Below the pieces are notes generated by a model. It had not been told where the DNA came from. It was given only the letters and a program-made list of their open reading frames with translations, and made no database searches. Below, one piece after another: positions 1-8,840 of a stretch of 64,000 bases of DNA. The stretch comes from Bacteroides intestinalis (GTDB taxonomy: Bacteria > Bacteroidota > Bacteroidia > Bacteroidales > Bacteroidaceae): contig NZ_CABJDN010000004.1 in assembly GCF_902364365.1 (NCBI RefSeq), forward strand, positions 1 to 64,000, written 5' to 3'. How positions within the stretch are numbered: the first letter of the stretch is position 1; each line of letters starts with the position of its first letter. The position numbers and the translations under genes were made by a program.

Positions 1-11
1 TTTTTAGAGGA

Positions 12-44
12 AAGCCTCCATATCTAACGATATGGGGGCTTTTT
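12..44 (+). terminator. Intrinsic terminator of the upstream gene
   Basis: Arms at 12-24 and 29-41 pair over 13 bp with one G-T wobble around a TAAC loop, followed by a short T run. It closes a transcription unit whose gene lies left of the window. Confidence 0.75.
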
Positions 45-120
45 GTATTTATACCCCTGTCCAGATAATATTCTCTTTGTTTTTTCGTTTATATACTGTA
101 AGTTTACACCTTATTTATAT

Positions 121-1263
121 ATGCTAAAGCAAATCCGTCCTATAAAGTTCTGGTTGATATTGATTGCTGTGATTATAGCTATCTCTTCCCTGTATGTTTC
201 CCATTCTCTGATAAGCGATTTATCTGCTGAAGAACGGGTGCGTATGGAAGTGTGGGCCGAAGCAATGAAGAATCTCCAAACCGCTGATGGAAATACGGAT
301 TTGACTATGGTGCTGAAAGTCCTGAATGCCAATCATACGATTCCGGTAATTGTTGTGGATCAGAATGAAGATGTACAGACTTACAGGAATATTGAACTAT
401 CTCCAACCGATACAATCGCTTCGCTGAAAAAAAAACTGAATCACTTCAGCCATGAAGGGAATTGCATCCGTATCGACTTGAATGGTGGTGGTGACTATCT
501 GAATGTGTATTATGGTCCTTCCCTGATGCTCACCCGGCTGGCTGTTTATCCTTATGTACAGTTGACAGTGGTACTAATCTTTGTTTTGATTGCTATTTTT
601 GCTCTGTTGAGCTCTAAAAAAGCAGAACAAAATAAGGTATGGGTGGGATTATCTAAAGAAACAGCCCATCAGTTGGGAACCCCTATTTCTTCATTAATGG
701 CATGGACGGAACTGTTGAAGACGCAATATCCGCAGGATGACCTGATTCCTGCCATGGCAGAAGATGTGGAGCGCTTGCAGATGATTGCCAATCGTTTCTC
801 GAAGATAGGTTCTGTTCCGGAGTTGGAAGAGGCGGACTTGAAAGCTCTGCTGGAACGGGTGACGGATTATATTGCCCATCGTACTTCGGATAAGGTAAAG
901 ATCATTACCCATTTGCCGGATTTACTTCCGCCTGTAAGGCTGAATGTTGCTTTGTTTGAATGGGTGATAGAGAATCTGTGTAAGAATGCGATTGATGCAA
1001 TGGGAGGAGTTGGAACTTTGACTATTTCGGTACAGGAAACGTCAAGATTTTGGCATATTGATGTGGCTGATACGGGAAAGGGAATTGACAAACGGAATTT
1101 TGAAACTGTGTTTGCTCCCGGTTATACCACCAAAAAAAGAGGGTGGGGACTGGGCTTGTCATTGGCACGCCGGATTGTGGTGGAATATCATTCAGGGCGT
1201 ATTTTTGTAAAGCAATCGGAGATCAATAAAGGGACGATATTCAGAATAGAGCTTAAAAAATGA
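121..1263 (+). CDS. Membrane sensor histidine kinase
   Basis: Two-component sensor kinase of 380 residues acting in the inner membrane. A first membrane segment lies near residues 9-28 and a second near 148-166, bracketing an extracytoplasmic sensor region of about 120 residues. The kinase core begins at once after the second segment. The phospho-acceptor motif KETAHQLGTPISSL has His183, and the ATPase domain shows the N box NLCKNAIDAMGG, the G1 box DTGKGID and the G2 box GWGLGLSLARR. There is no clear HAMP linker. The frame is open upstream to 43, but the ATG at 121 gives a normal N-terminus (MLKQIRPIKF) directly before the first membrane segment. No response regulator is adjacent, so the partner is unknown. 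The signal sensed cannot be told from sequence. Confidence 0.9.
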   Translation: MLKQIRPIKFWLILIAVIIAISSLYVSHSLISDLSAEERVRMEVWAEAMKNLQTADGNTDLTMVLKVLNANHTIPVIVVDQNEDVQTYRNIELSPTDTIASLKKKLNHFSHEGNCIRIDLNGGGDYLNVYYGPSLMLTRLAVYPYVQLTVVLIFVLIAIFALLSSKKAEQNKVWVGLSKETAHQLGTPISSLMAWTELLKTQYPQDDLIPAMAEDVERLQMIANRFSKIGSVPELEEADLKALLERVTDYIAHRTSDKVKIITHLPDLLPPVRLNVALFEWVIENLCKNAIDAMGGVGTLTISVQETSRFWHIDVADTGKGIDKRNFETVFAPGYTTKKRGWGLGLSLARRIVVEYHSGRIFVKQSEINKGTIFRIELKK

Positions 1264-1305
1264 ATATTTCGTGGCTAATTTATACATTATGAGGATAATT
1301 ATTTG

Positions 1306-1313
1306 TATCTTTG
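1306..1313 (+). promoter_or_regulatory. Bacteroides -7 promoter box for DUF177-rpmF
   Basis: TATCTTTG fits the TAnnTTTG consensus and lies about 25 bases before the DUF177 start. I do not see a good TTTG -33 box at the expected distance. Confidence 0.5.
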
Positions 1314-1337
1314 TCGCCCGAATAAATAAAAGAAGCT

Positions 1338-1922
1338 TTGGGAAAGTTTGATAAATACAAAATAGATTTGAAAGGCATGCAGGCAGACTCTTGTAAGTAT
1401 GAGTTTGTACTGGATAACCTTTTTTTCGCTAACATTGATGGACCGGAAGTACAGAAGGGCAAAGTTAATGTTACATTGGTTGTAAAGAAAACATCTCGTG
1501 CTTTCGAATTCAACTTCCAGACGGAGGGTATGGTGTGGGTGCCATGTGACCGCTGCCTGGACGATATGGAACAACCGGTTAGTTCTACAGATAAACTGAT
1601 GGTAAAGTTTGGTCATGAGTATGCTGAAGAAGGTGATAACCTCATTGTGATTCCTGAAGAAGAAGGGGAAATCAATGTGGCATGGTTCATGTATGAATTT
1701 GTTGCGTTGGCAATTCCGATGAAGCATGTACATGCTCCTGGAAAATGTAATAAGGCGGTCAGCAGCAAATTGCATAAGCACCTGCGCACAAAAGCAGATG
1801 AAGATGATGCGGAAGATGAAATCTTTATCGAAGGTGAAGACGCTATGCCGGAGGGTGATGCGGAGGAAACACAGATTGATCCGCGTTGGAATGAATTAAA
1901 GAAAATATTAGATAACAATTAA
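1338..1922 (+). CDS. DUF177 (YceD-like) protein
   Basis: Protein of 194 residues in the DUF177/YceD family. In other bacteria this family is almost always encoded next to rpmF and has been linked to 23S rRNA metabolism or 50S assembly. Two cysteines in the segment PCDRCLDDME match the conserved part of the family. The C-terminus is strongly acidic (residues about 155-185), which is common in Bacteroidetes members. The start is a TTG at 1338; no ATG in frame gives a complete N-terminus. It is 12 bases upstream of rpmF, so the two are probably co-transcribed. The family assignment is firm, largely from its position; the molecular function is not settled. Confidence 0.85.
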   Translation: MGKFDKYKIDLKGMQADSCKYEFVLDNLFFANIDGPEVQKGKVNVTLVVKKTSRAFEFNFQTEGMVWVPCDRCLDDMEQPVSSTDKLMVKFGHEYAEEGDNLIVIPEEEGEINVAWFMYEFVALAIPMKHVHAPGKCNKAVSSKLHKHLRTKADEDDAEDEIFIEGEDAMPEGDAEETQIDPRWNELKKILDNN

Positions 1923-1934
1923 AGATTAAGAAAA

Positions 1935-2120
1935 ATGGCACATCCTAAGAGAAGACAGTCTAAAACAAGAACTGCAAAGAGAAGAACTCATGATAAAGCA
2001 GTAGCTCCTACATTGGCTATTTGCCCGAACTGTGGCGAATGGCATGTATATCACACTGTGTGTGGTGCTTGCGGATATTACAGAGGCAAGCTTGCTATCG
2101 AGAAAGAAGCTGCTGTTTAA
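1935..2120 (+). CDS. rpmF: 50S ribosomal protein L32
   Basis: Ribosomal protein L32, 61 residues, part of the large subunit. The N-terminus is the typical basic MAHPKRRQSKTRTAKRRTH, followed by a zinc-binding pattern CPNCGEWHVYHTVCGACG with four cysteines arranged as CxxC...CxxC, so this is the zinc-containing (C+) form. It stands between DUF177 and fabH, the same DUF177-rpmF-fab order found across many bacteria, which couples a ribosomal protein to fatty-acid synthesis genes. A hairpin follows before fabH. Confidence 0.97.
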   Translation: MAHPKRRQSKTRTAKRRTHDKAVAPTLAICPNCGEWHVYHTVCGACGYYRGKLAIEKEAAV

Positions 2121-2157
2121 TTTGCAGCCTGATGAAGAATATACTTGAATGCCGGAT

Positions 2158-2194
2158 GTCTAAAAAGATTTGTAACACACAAACCTTTTTAGAC
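2158..2194 (+). promoter_or_regulatory. Hairpin between rpmF and fabH
   Basis: GTCTAAAAAG (2158-2167) pairs perfectly with CTTTTTAGAC (2185-2194); a further TTTGT/ACAAA pairing closes the inner part. There is no T run behind it, so it looks more like a processing or stability element than a terminator. It sits 40 bases before the fabH start. Confidence 0.55.
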
Positions 2195-2233
2195 TACCGT
2201 TGTTTAGGTATTTATTAACTTTAAGCAGGATTA

Positions 2234-3238
2234 ATGGAAAAAATAAATGCAGTAATTACAGGAGTCGGCGGATATGTACCCGATTATATCTTGACGAATG
2301 AAGAGATATCAAGAATGGTGGATACCAACGACGAATGGATTATGACCCGTATCGGAGTAAAGGAGAGACATATCCTGAACGAGGAGGGACTGGGCACTTC
2401 GTACATGGCTCGCAAGGCTGCAAAGCAGTTGATGCAGCGTACTGGTTCTGATCCTGATGATATCGATCTGGTGATTGTAGCTACTACTACTCCTGATTAT
2501 CACTTCCCTTCTACAGCTTCTATCTTATGTGATAAGCTCGGTTTAAAACATGCTTTTGCTTTTGACTTGCAGGCTGCTTGCAGCGGTTTTCTGTATCTGT
2601 TGGAAACAGGGGCTAACTTTATCCGCTCGGGAAGATATAAGAAGATCATTTTAGTGGGCGCTGACAAAATGTCGTCTATGGTAGATTACACAGAGCGTGC
2701 TACTTGCCCGATTTTCGGTGATGGTGCAGCTGCGGTTATGATGGAACCTACTACGGAAGATGTAGGCGTCATGGACGCTATCTTGAGAACAGACGGTAAA
2801 GGATTACCTTTCTTGCATATGAAAGCAGGTGGCTCTGTATGCCCTCCTTCTTATTTTACAGTGGATAACCATATGCACTTCATTTATCAGGAAGGCCGTA
2901 CAGTATTCAAATATGCCGTATCGAACATGTCGGATGCTTGTGCTGCCATTGCGGAAAGAAACAATCTCACCAAAGAGAATATTGACTGGATTATCCCTCA
3001 CCAGGCAAATCTGCGTATTATCGATGCAGTAGCTCATCGCCTGGAGGTTCCTCATGAGAAAGTAATGATTAATATCGAGCATTATGGTAATACAAGTGCC
3101 GGTACGCTTCCGCTCTGTCTGTGGGACTTCGAGGATAAACTGAAAAAAGGTGATAACCTGATCTTTACAGCATTCGGTGCAGGGTTTACTTGGGGAGCCG
3201 TTTACGTGAAGTGGGGATACGACGGAAAGAAAGAGTAA
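2234..3238 (+). CDS. fabH: 3-oxoacyl-ACP synthase III (KAS III)
   Basis: Beta-ketoacyl-ACP synthase III, 334 residues. It condenses acetyl-CoA or a branched acyl-CoA primer with malonyl-ACP to start fatty-acid synthesis in the cytosol. The catalytic triad is visible: Cys116 in AACSGF, His256 in IPHQAN and Asn286 in HYGNTSAG, at the spacing usual for the family. The N-terminal [17 protein letters not shown] segment and the glycine-rich C-terminus [14 protein letters not shown] are typical of FabH. It follows rpmF after 113 bases and is closed by a strong terminator before era. Confidence 0.96.
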   Translation: MEKINAVITGVGGYVPDYILTNEEISRMVDTNDEWIMTRIGVKERHILNEEGLGTSYMARKAAKQLMQRTGSDPDDIDLVIVATTTPDYHFPSTASILCDKLGLKHAFAFDLQAACSGFLYLLETGANFIRSGRYKKIILVGADKMSSMVDYTERATCPIFGDGAAAVMMEPTTEDVGVMDAILRTDGKGLPFLHMKAGGSVCPPSYFTVDNHMHFIYQEGRTVFKYAVSNMSDACAAIAERNNLTKENIDWIIPHQANLRIIDAVAHRLEVPHEKVMINIEHYGNTSAGTLPLCLWDFEDKLKKGDNLIFTAFGAGFTWGAVYVKWGYDGKKE

Positions 3239-3252
3239 CTGTATAATCACAC

Positions 3253-3275
3253 GGATTACGAATTACGGTTACTAA
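3253..3275. repeat. Short 7-bp-period repeat, fabH-era gap
   Basis: About three heptads built on the word ATTACGA (ATTACGA, ATTACGG, then a diverged TTACTAA) lie between the fabH stop and the terminator. It is a small member of the heptad class seen at five other intergenic places in the window. Confidence 0.5.
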
Positions 3276-3286
3276 ACATATAAACT

Positions 3287-3324
3287 AAAAAAACGCATCC
3301 TACTTCGATTCGATGCGTTTTTTT
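3287..3324 (+). terminator. Intrinsic terminator between fabH and era
   Basis: Perfect 13-bp arms AAAAAAACGCATC (3287-3299) and GATGCGTTTTTTT (3312-3324) around a 12-base loop, ending in a run of seven T. The A tract on the left would also give a U tail on the opposite strand. It ends 25 bases before the era start codon, which leaves little room for a separate promoter. Confidence 0.85.
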
Positions 3325-3349
3325 GTCTCAACTAAAATACAGGAATGTG

Positions 3350-4231
3350 ATGCATAAAGCTGGTTTTGTAAACATCGTGGGAAATCCGAATGTGGGTAAA
3401 TCTACATTGATGAACGCCTTGGTGGGCGAGCGGATTTCGATTGCTACTTTCAAGGCGCAGACAACCCGTCACCGTATCATGGGGATCTATAATACGGATG
3501 ATATGCAGATTGTATTCTCGGATACTCCGGGAGTGCTGAAGCCGCAGTATAAGTTGCAGGAGTCTATGCTGAATTTCTCTACTTCGGCTCTGACAGATGC
3601 GGATGTTTTGCTATATGTAACAGATGTGGTTGAGACACCCGATAAGCATAATGAGTTTGTGGAGAAGGTGGCACACATGGAAATACCGGTGTTGCTCCTT
3701 ATCAACAAGATTGATTTGTCGAATCAGGAGAAACTGGTGGAACTTGTGGAAGCTTGGAAAGCATTATTGCCCAATGCGGAGATTATTCCGATTTCTGCAA
3801 CGACAAAGTTCAATGTAGACTATGTGATGAAGCGGGTGAAAGAACTGTTGCCAGATTCACCGCCTTACTTCGATAAGGACCAGTGGACGGACAAGCCGGC
3901 CCGTTTCTTTGTAAATGAGATTATCCGGGAGAAAATTTTGTTGTACTACGACAAGGAGATACCTTATTCGGTAGAGGTAGTGGTGGAACAGTTTAAGGAG
4001 GATGCGAAGAAGATACATATCAGCGCTGTGATTTATGTGGAGCGCGATTCGCAGAAAGGAATTATTATCGGCAAGCAAGGTAAAGCACTGAAAAAAGTGG
4101 CCACTGAAGCACGCCGTGATTTAGAGAGGTTCTTCGGAAAAACGATTTTCCTGGAGACATTTGTGAAGGTGGATAAGGATTGGCGTAGTTCGGATAAAGA
4201 GTTGCGCAATTTTGGCTATCAACTGGATTAG
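3350..4231 (+). CDS. era: GTPase Era
   Basis: Era, 293 residues, a GTPase that binds the 3' end of 16S rRNA during 30S assembly and couples it to growth. The G1 motif GNPNVGKS is at residues 11-18, the DTPG G3 motif and NKID G4 motif follow, and the C-terminal KH RNA-binding domain has the GxxG loop in IIIGKQGKALKK. The reading frame is open back to 3323, but those codons lie in the T run of a terminator, so the ATG at 3350 is chosen; it gives the normal Era N-terminus and length. It lies 46 bases before der. Confidence 0.96.
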   Translation: MHKAGFVNIVGNPNVGKSTLMNALVGERISIATFKAQTTRHRIMGIYNTDDMQIVFSDTPGVLKPQYKLQESMLNFSTSALTDADVLLYVTDVVETPDKHNEFVEKVAHMEIPVLLLINKIDLSNQEKLVELVEAWKALLPNAEIIPISATTKFNVDYVMKRVKELLPDSPPYFDKDQWTDKPARFFVNEIIREKILLYYDKEIPYSVEVVVEQFKEDAKKIHISAVIYVERDSQKGIIIGKQGKALKKVATEARRDLERFFGKTIFLETFVKVDKDWRSSDKELRNFGYQLD

Positions 4232-4277
4232 AGTATTCATACGACTGTGATAGTCGCAAAAACAAGAAGAGTGAACT

Positions 4278-5591
4278 ATGGGAAATTTAGTTGCAATCGT
4301 AGGACGCCCCAATGTGGGAAAGTCTACTTTATTTAATCGCTTGACCAAAACACGTCAGGCAATTGTGAACGAAGAAGCAGGAACAACACGAGATCGCCAG
4401 TATGGTAAGTCCGAATGGCTGGGGAAAGAGTTCTCCGTGGTAGATACCGGCGGATGGGTGGTGAACTCTGACGATATCTTTGAAGAGGAAATACGCAAGC
4501 AGGTACTGATGGCTGTGGATGAAGCAGACGTTATATTGTTTGTAGTAGATGTGATGAATGGGGTAACTGACCTCGATATGCAGGTAGCAGCCATTTTGCG
4601 CCGGACTCAAAAGCCGGTGTTACTGATTGCCAATAAGACTGATAATGGGGAATTACAATACAATGCTCCCGAATTTTATAAGTTGGGTCTGGGTGATCCT
4701 TACTGCATCTCGGCTATGACGGGCAGCGGTACGGGGGATATGATGGACTTGATTGTGGGTACATTTAAAAAGGATACGGATGAGATTCTGGATGAGGATA
4801 TTCCCCGCTTTGCTGTGGTAGGACGCCCGAATGCTGGTAAATCTTCTATCGTGAATGCCTTTATCGGAGAAGAACGTAACATTGTAACGGAGATTGCCGG
4901 TACAACACGTGACTCTATCTATACCCGTTATAATAAGTTTGGATTTGATTTCTATCTGGTAGATACTGCCGGTATCCGTAAAAAGAATAAGGTGAATGAG
5001 GATCTGGAATATTATTCTGTAATCCGTTCCATCCGTTCCATTGAAAATGCGGATGTGTGTATTCTGATGTTGGATGCTACGCGTGGCGTTGAAAGCCAGG
5101 ACTTGAATATATTCTCACTGATACAGAAGAATGCCAAAGGTCTGGTGGTAGTAGTGAATAAGTGGGATTTGGTACAGGATAAGACTGTGAAAGTGATGAA
5201 GACTTTTGAAGATGCAATCCGTAGCCGTTTTGCTCCATTCGTTGACTTCCCTATCATCTTCGGTTCGGCATTGACAAAACAACGTATCCTGAAGGTGCTG
5301 GAGGAAGCACGCAGTGTATACGATAACCGTATGACGCGTATTCCGACTGCCCGTTTGAACGAGGAAATGCTGCCGCTGATTGAGGCATATCCGCCTCCTG
5401 CAACCAAAGGTAAGTATATCAAGATTAAATATATTACGCAGTTGCCGAATACACAGGTGCCTTCTTTTGTTTACTTCGCTAATCTGCCGCAGTACGTGAA
5501 AGAGCCATATAAACGTTTCCTAGAAAACAAGATGCGTGAAAAGTGGAACCTGACAGGAACTCCGATAAATATTTATATCCGTCAGAAGTAG
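4278..5591 (+). CDS. der: GTPase Der (EngA)
   Basis: Der, 437 residues, is a 50S-assembly GTPase with two GTPase domains in tandem. The two P-loops are visible: GRPNVGKS near residues 9-16 and GRPNAGKS at 182-189, each followed by DTGG/DTAG and NK.D motifs. The C-terminal KH-like domain is present from about residue 350, including the segment [11 protein letters not shown] at the end. It follows era by 46 bases on the same strand, so the two assembly GTPases may share a transcript, closed by the terminator at 5621. Confidence 0.97.
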   Translation: MGNLVAIVGRPNVGKSTLFNRLTKTRQAIVNEEAGTTRDRQYGKSEWLGKEFSVVDTGGWVVNSDDIFEEEIRKQVLMAVDEADVILFVVDVMNGVTDLDMQVAAILRRTQKPVLLIANKTDNGELQYNAPEFYKLGLGDPYCISAMTGSGTGDMMDLIVGTFKKDTDEILDEDIPRFAVVGRPNAGKSSIVNAFIGEERNIVTEIAGTTRDSIYTRYNKFGFDFYLVDTAGIRKKNKVNEDLEYYSVIRSIRSIENADVCILMLDATRGVESQDLNIFSLIQKNAKGLVVVVNKWDLVQDKTVKVMKTFEDAIRSRFAPFVDFPIIFGSALTKQRILKVLEEARSVYDNRMTRIPTARLNEEMLPLIEAYPPPATKGKYIKIKYITQLPNTQVPSFVYFANLPQYVKEPYKRFLENKMREKWNLTGTPINIYIRQK

Positions 5592-5620
5592 ATAAACCGA
5601 TTACTGAGATATTGGTATGA

Positions 5621-5657
5621 AACCGCCCGATTTAGTTATAAATCAGGCGGTTTTTTT
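5621..5657 (+). terminator. Intrinsic terminator after der
   Basis: Arms AACCGCCCGATTT (5621-5633) and AAATCAGGCGGTT (5640-5652) pair with one mismatch and are followed by seven T. Confidence 0.9.
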
Positions 5658-5744
5658 GTTGCTTATCAGGAAAATGTAAATAAAAAATAGGTTAATATGA
5701 ATATAATATTTATTTTTGCTCTGACAACATAAAAAAAGGATTAG

Positions 5745-7946
5745 ATGAAACGTTACAGGTGGGCATTGGGATGCTGCTTGCTCCTCTCCATAGGTGTGCT
5801 GTGGGCAGAGGGCAAGTCGGATTTACGTGCATTGCAACAAGAGGCAGCCCAAAACAGAAACCTGGATAGCTATGTCAAGGTCTGTAAACTCCTTTATCAG
5901 ACAGAAGAAGATCCTGATTTACTTCTTTCATACGCCGATTCCATTCATCAACTGGCCATAGACAGTGGAAAGCCGGAAATATTTATCGAATACTACATCT
6001 GGGTAAGTGAAGGTTACTTCATTAAAGGCGACTTCGAGCAGGGGTACGCTTTGAAACGGAAAGCCATTGGCTTGGCTGAAAAGGCTGGATTGAGGTTTAC
6101 AATAGCTCAGGCTTGCTGTGACATGGGATATTATTGTAATGCGGATGCCCGCTATGACTCTGCACGTTATTATTTTCATAAAGGGTTGGCAGCCGGTGAG
6201 GGTTTGCCGGGGGCAGAGGAGGCGTGTCGCACTATATTGACGAATTACGCCAGTTCTTTTCTTTTCGAAGGGCAGACCGATTCGGCCCTAGTTTATACCA
6301 TTCGTGCCAGTGAGCGCTCTGCTGCCGATAAAGATACAGCTATGTTGATTGAAAATCTGAATCAGTTGGGTACTATCTATCGTCGGAAAAAGAATTTGGA
6401 GGATTGTATCGCTAACTTTGAAGAAGCGCTCCATTTGTGTGAATTGTGTGGAAATTACAACACGGTCGCTTTTATATATGGAAATATAGCGACAGCTTAT
6501 TGTGACTGGGACCGACCGGAAGATGCTATTTCCTTCTCCGAAAAAGCTTTGAAATATGCTTTGAAGACGGATAATAAACGGAGAATAGGTACGTGCTATG
6601 TTAATTTGGGTGCTATCTTGGTACGAATGGAGAAAATGCGTACAGAGGGCATTGACACATTACTGAAAGCTATTCCTTTTTTGGAGCAGGTGAATGACAG
6701 AAGGCAGCTATGTAATGCTTATAATTATTTGGTAAATGCCTACCGGTTGGATGGAAATCTGGATATGGCAATGCAGTACTTGCAGAAGTTGGATAAATTG
6801 GCACATGAGATGCAGACTGATATAGAGCGTTTCAAGTATTATCAAGCAAAAGCTGCATTGTTGCAGGAAAGTAAGAATTATGCGGATGCTATTGTTTATT
6901 ATCGCAAGATAGTTGATATGCTCCGTAACGGATATAAAGATGCGCGTGATTATGAGCATTACAAGAAATTGTCGGAATGCTATCTGGCTGTGAATAATCT
7001 GTCTTTGGCTTATAATTATATGATGCAGGCTTATGCACTTCGTGATTCTGTGTTCCAGACGGAAGAGACTGACCAGTTATCCGAATATTCCGTGAAGTAT
7101 AGGACCAAAGAGAAGGAGTTGGAGATTGTAAGTCTGAGGCGTGAACAGTTGGAACAGGAGACGTATATGTTGCGTCACCGTATTATTGTAGGTTCGGTGA
7201 TCTCTTTGCTGGGAATTTTGTTGCTGGGCTCACTTTATGCGCGTCAGCGTCAGCGGGCAAGGATTGCTTTGCTGGCAAATGCAGCTTGTGAAAAAGAACG
7301 TGAATTCTTGGAACTCCAGAAAGAAACTGAGCAGCGCTTAACGCGAAAATACATTGATGGTTTGGAGAGTGAACGGGAGCGTATGGCAACTGAATTGCAT
7401 GATGATGTATGCAATAATCTGCTTGCACTTGAAATGAATATTCGCACTATTTCTACTGAAGAAGGAGCTGATCTGGATAAGCAGCTGGATTTATTGAATA
7501 ATACCAGGGAAAGGTTGAGAAAACTTTCTCATGAACTGATGCCACCGGTTTTCCAGTATGCTACACTCGATGAACTGCTTGCTGACTATGTTTTGCACTT
7601 ATCATTGCCAGAAGGTACGCATGCGGAATATCATTCTACGGTAGGTGTAGATTGGAATGTAGTGCCTAAATCAATCAGTTTCGAATGTTATCGCATTGTT
7701 CAGGAAGCAGTGAGCAATGCTGTGAAATATGCCGGCTCAGCCTGTATACAGGTAGAGTTAGCTCTGGAAAATAATGACCTTTCCATACTTGTAGCAGACG
7801 ACGGAAAAGGGTTTGATATGAGCAGGAAAACTAAGGGTATCGGCTTACGGACTATCTGGCAGCGAGCGGAGACCATAGGTGCTGAAGTTGAATTGGACTC
7901 TTCTCCTGGGAAGGGAACCCGTTTGAAAATTAACGTATTAATCTAA
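5745..7946 (+). CDS. TPR-domain sensor histidine kinase (HisKA_3 type)
   Basis: Sensor kinase of 733 residues. A signal peptide (residues 1-21, ending WAEG) exports an N-terminal region of tetratricopeptide repeats, visible as helical pairs with YGNIATAY and YVNLGAIL signatures from about residue 90 to 430. A single membrane segment lies near 480-500, then a coiled-coil linker. The phospho-acceptor is His552 in ATELHDDVCNNLLAL, which belongs to the HisKA_3 class that pairs with NarL-type regulators. The ATPase domain has the N box EAVSNAVKYA and the G box DDGKGFD. Seven bases separate it from the regulator gene, so they form a two-component pair. The periplasmic ligand is unknown; TPR sensors of this type are abundant in Bacteroides. 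Confidence 0.93.
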   Translation: MKRYRWALGCCLLLSIGVLWAEGKSDLRALQQEAAQNRNLDSYVKVCKLLYQTEEDPDLLLSYADSIHQLAIDSGKPEIFIEYYIWVSEGYFIKGDFEQGYALKRKAIGLAEKAGLRFTIAQACCDMGYYCNADARYDSARYYFHKGLAAGEGLPGAEEACRTILTNYASSFLFEGQTDSALVYTIRASERSAADKDTAMLIENLNQLGTIYRRKKNLEDCIANFEEALHLCELCGNYNTVAFIYGNIATAYCDWDRPEDAISFSEKALKYALKTDNKRRIGTCYVNLGAILVRMEKMRTEGIDTLLKAIPFLEQVNDRRQLCNAYNYLVNAYRLDGNLDMAMQYLQKLDKLAHEMQTDIERFKYYQAKAALLQESKNYADAIVYYRKIVDMLRNGYKDARDYEHYKKLSECYLAVNNLSLAYNYMMQAYALRDSVFQTEETDQLSEYSVKYRTKEKELEIVSLRREQLEQETYMLRHRIIVGSVISLLGILLLGSLYARQRQRARIALLANAACEKEREFLELQKETEQRLTRKYIDGLESERERMATELHDDVCNNLLALEMNIRTISTEEGADLDKQLDLLNNTRERLRKLSHELMPPVFQYATLDELLADYVLHLSLPEGTHAEYHSTVGVDWNVVPKSISFECYRIVQEAVSNAVKYAGSACIQVELALENNDLSILVADDGKGFDMSRKTKGIGLRTIWQRAETIGAEVELDSSPGKGTRLKINVLI

Positions 7947-7953
7947 TCGAACG

Positions 7954-8607
7954 ATGGAAAAGAATGTGAAGGCGGAATTATTGGTAGTGGATGATCATAA
8001 TCTGATTCTGGAAGGTATTTGTAAGGTGGTGAATAAGATGCCGGAAGTAGTTGTGGTGGATGCTGTAACTTCCGGATTACAAGCTGCAGAATTGATTGAA
8101 AGACGAGATTATGATATATATATTCTGGATGTCAGTATTCCTGATATGTCCGGATTTGAGTTGATAGCTAAAATCCGTGAAATGAATGACCAGGCAAAGA
8201 TTATTGTGAATACAATGCACGAAGAAATATGGATGGTTAACAGGCTGGTACAGTGCGGAGTGAATGCTGTAATTCTGAAATCTTCGGCCTCTGCGGAGTT
8301 AATGACAGCTATTCGTTGTGTGTTGAGGGGAGAAGCGTATGCTTGTCCACGGTTTGCTGCTATTTCGCAGAAACTGAATTCTGCATCGGCAGGTTTGCAG
8401 CCTAAGGATGCACCTACCCGTCGGGAGCGTGATGTGTTGGAGGCTGTGGCCAAGGGAATGAATACCCATGAAATTGCTGACTTATTGAAAATTTCAGAAA
8501 ATACTGTAGAAACATTTCGTAAAAGACTTATTAGTAAGTTTGGAGCAAAAAATGCCATAGATATGGTGGTCAAGGCTGTTGCACAAGGGTGGATTTCACT
8601 GAACTGA
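7954..8607 (+). CDS. NarL/FixJ-family response regulator
   Basis: Response regulator of 217 residues. The receiver domain (about 8-125) has the acidic pair DDHN at its start, the phospho-acceptor Asp59 in ILDVSIPD, and the conserved lysine in LKSSAS. The C-terminal LuxR-type helix-turn-helix (about 152-212) reads TRRERDVLEAVAKGMNTHEI and SENTVETFRKRL. It is translated from the same transcript as the TPR kinase upstream, its expected phosphodonor. The target genes cannot be inferred. Confidence 0.95.
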   Translation: MEKNVKAELLVVDDHNLILEGICKVVNKMPEVVVVDAVTSGLQAAELIERRDYDIYILDVSIPDMSGFELIAKIREMNDQAKIIVNTMHEEIWMVNRLVQCGVNAVILKSSASAELMTAIRCVLRGEAYACPRFAAISQKLNSASAGLQPKDAPTRRERDVLEAVAKGMNTHEIADLLKISENTVETFRKRLISKFGAKNAIDMVVKAVAQGWISLN

Positions 8608-8610
8608 TTT

Positions 8611-8649
8611 ACGGGAAATTCAGAGTGTAACGGTTTTCCGTGATTTTTT
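8611..8649 (+). terminator. Weak intrinsic terminator after the response regulator
   Basis: ACGGGAAA (8611-8618) pairs with TTTTCCGT (8634-8641) including one G-T pair, followed by a GA and then a run of six T. It begins directly behind the response-regulator stop codon. Confidence 0.55.
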
Positions 8650-8665
8650 ATTAGTATCTTTTGGC

Positions 8666-8810
8666 TATCTTTGTTGCCGTAATTGAAGTTGTTCTTCATG
8701 TTTTCTCATGAAGATATAAGGGCAATCAAAGTATATCGTGAGGATATATGTCAATTCTATTAACTGGTTTTATGAGGAAAAGGGCGTCCGGATGTTTTTC
8801 CGGACGCCTT
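8666..8810 (+). ncRNA. Possible small RNA unit between regulator and mlaF
   Basis: A -7 box TATCTTTG (8666-8673) would start a transcript near 8680. That transcript contains a hairpin CTTCATG/CATGAAG around 8694-8713 and ends in the strong GC-rich terminator at 8783-8808. The whole is about 130 bases and has no convincing ORF; the longest ATG frame is 21 codons. The -33 position is only a T run shared with the preceding terminator, so the promoter is uncertain. Confidence 0.35.
8783..8808. terminator. Bidirectional terminator, regulator / mlaF
   Basis: Perfect 9-bp arms GGCGTCCGG (8783-8791) and CCGGACGCC (8800-8808) around an 8-base T-rich loop. It lies between convergent units, with A and T rich flanks on both sides, and can serve both. 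Confidence 0.8.
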
Positions 8811-8840
8811 ATTTATAGGAGATTGCTAAATTTTAAAATC

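Noticed and set aside
43..120. N-terminal extension of the sensor kinase
   Set aside because: The extra 26 codons follow a terminator immediately and are not protein-like; ATG 121 fits the family.
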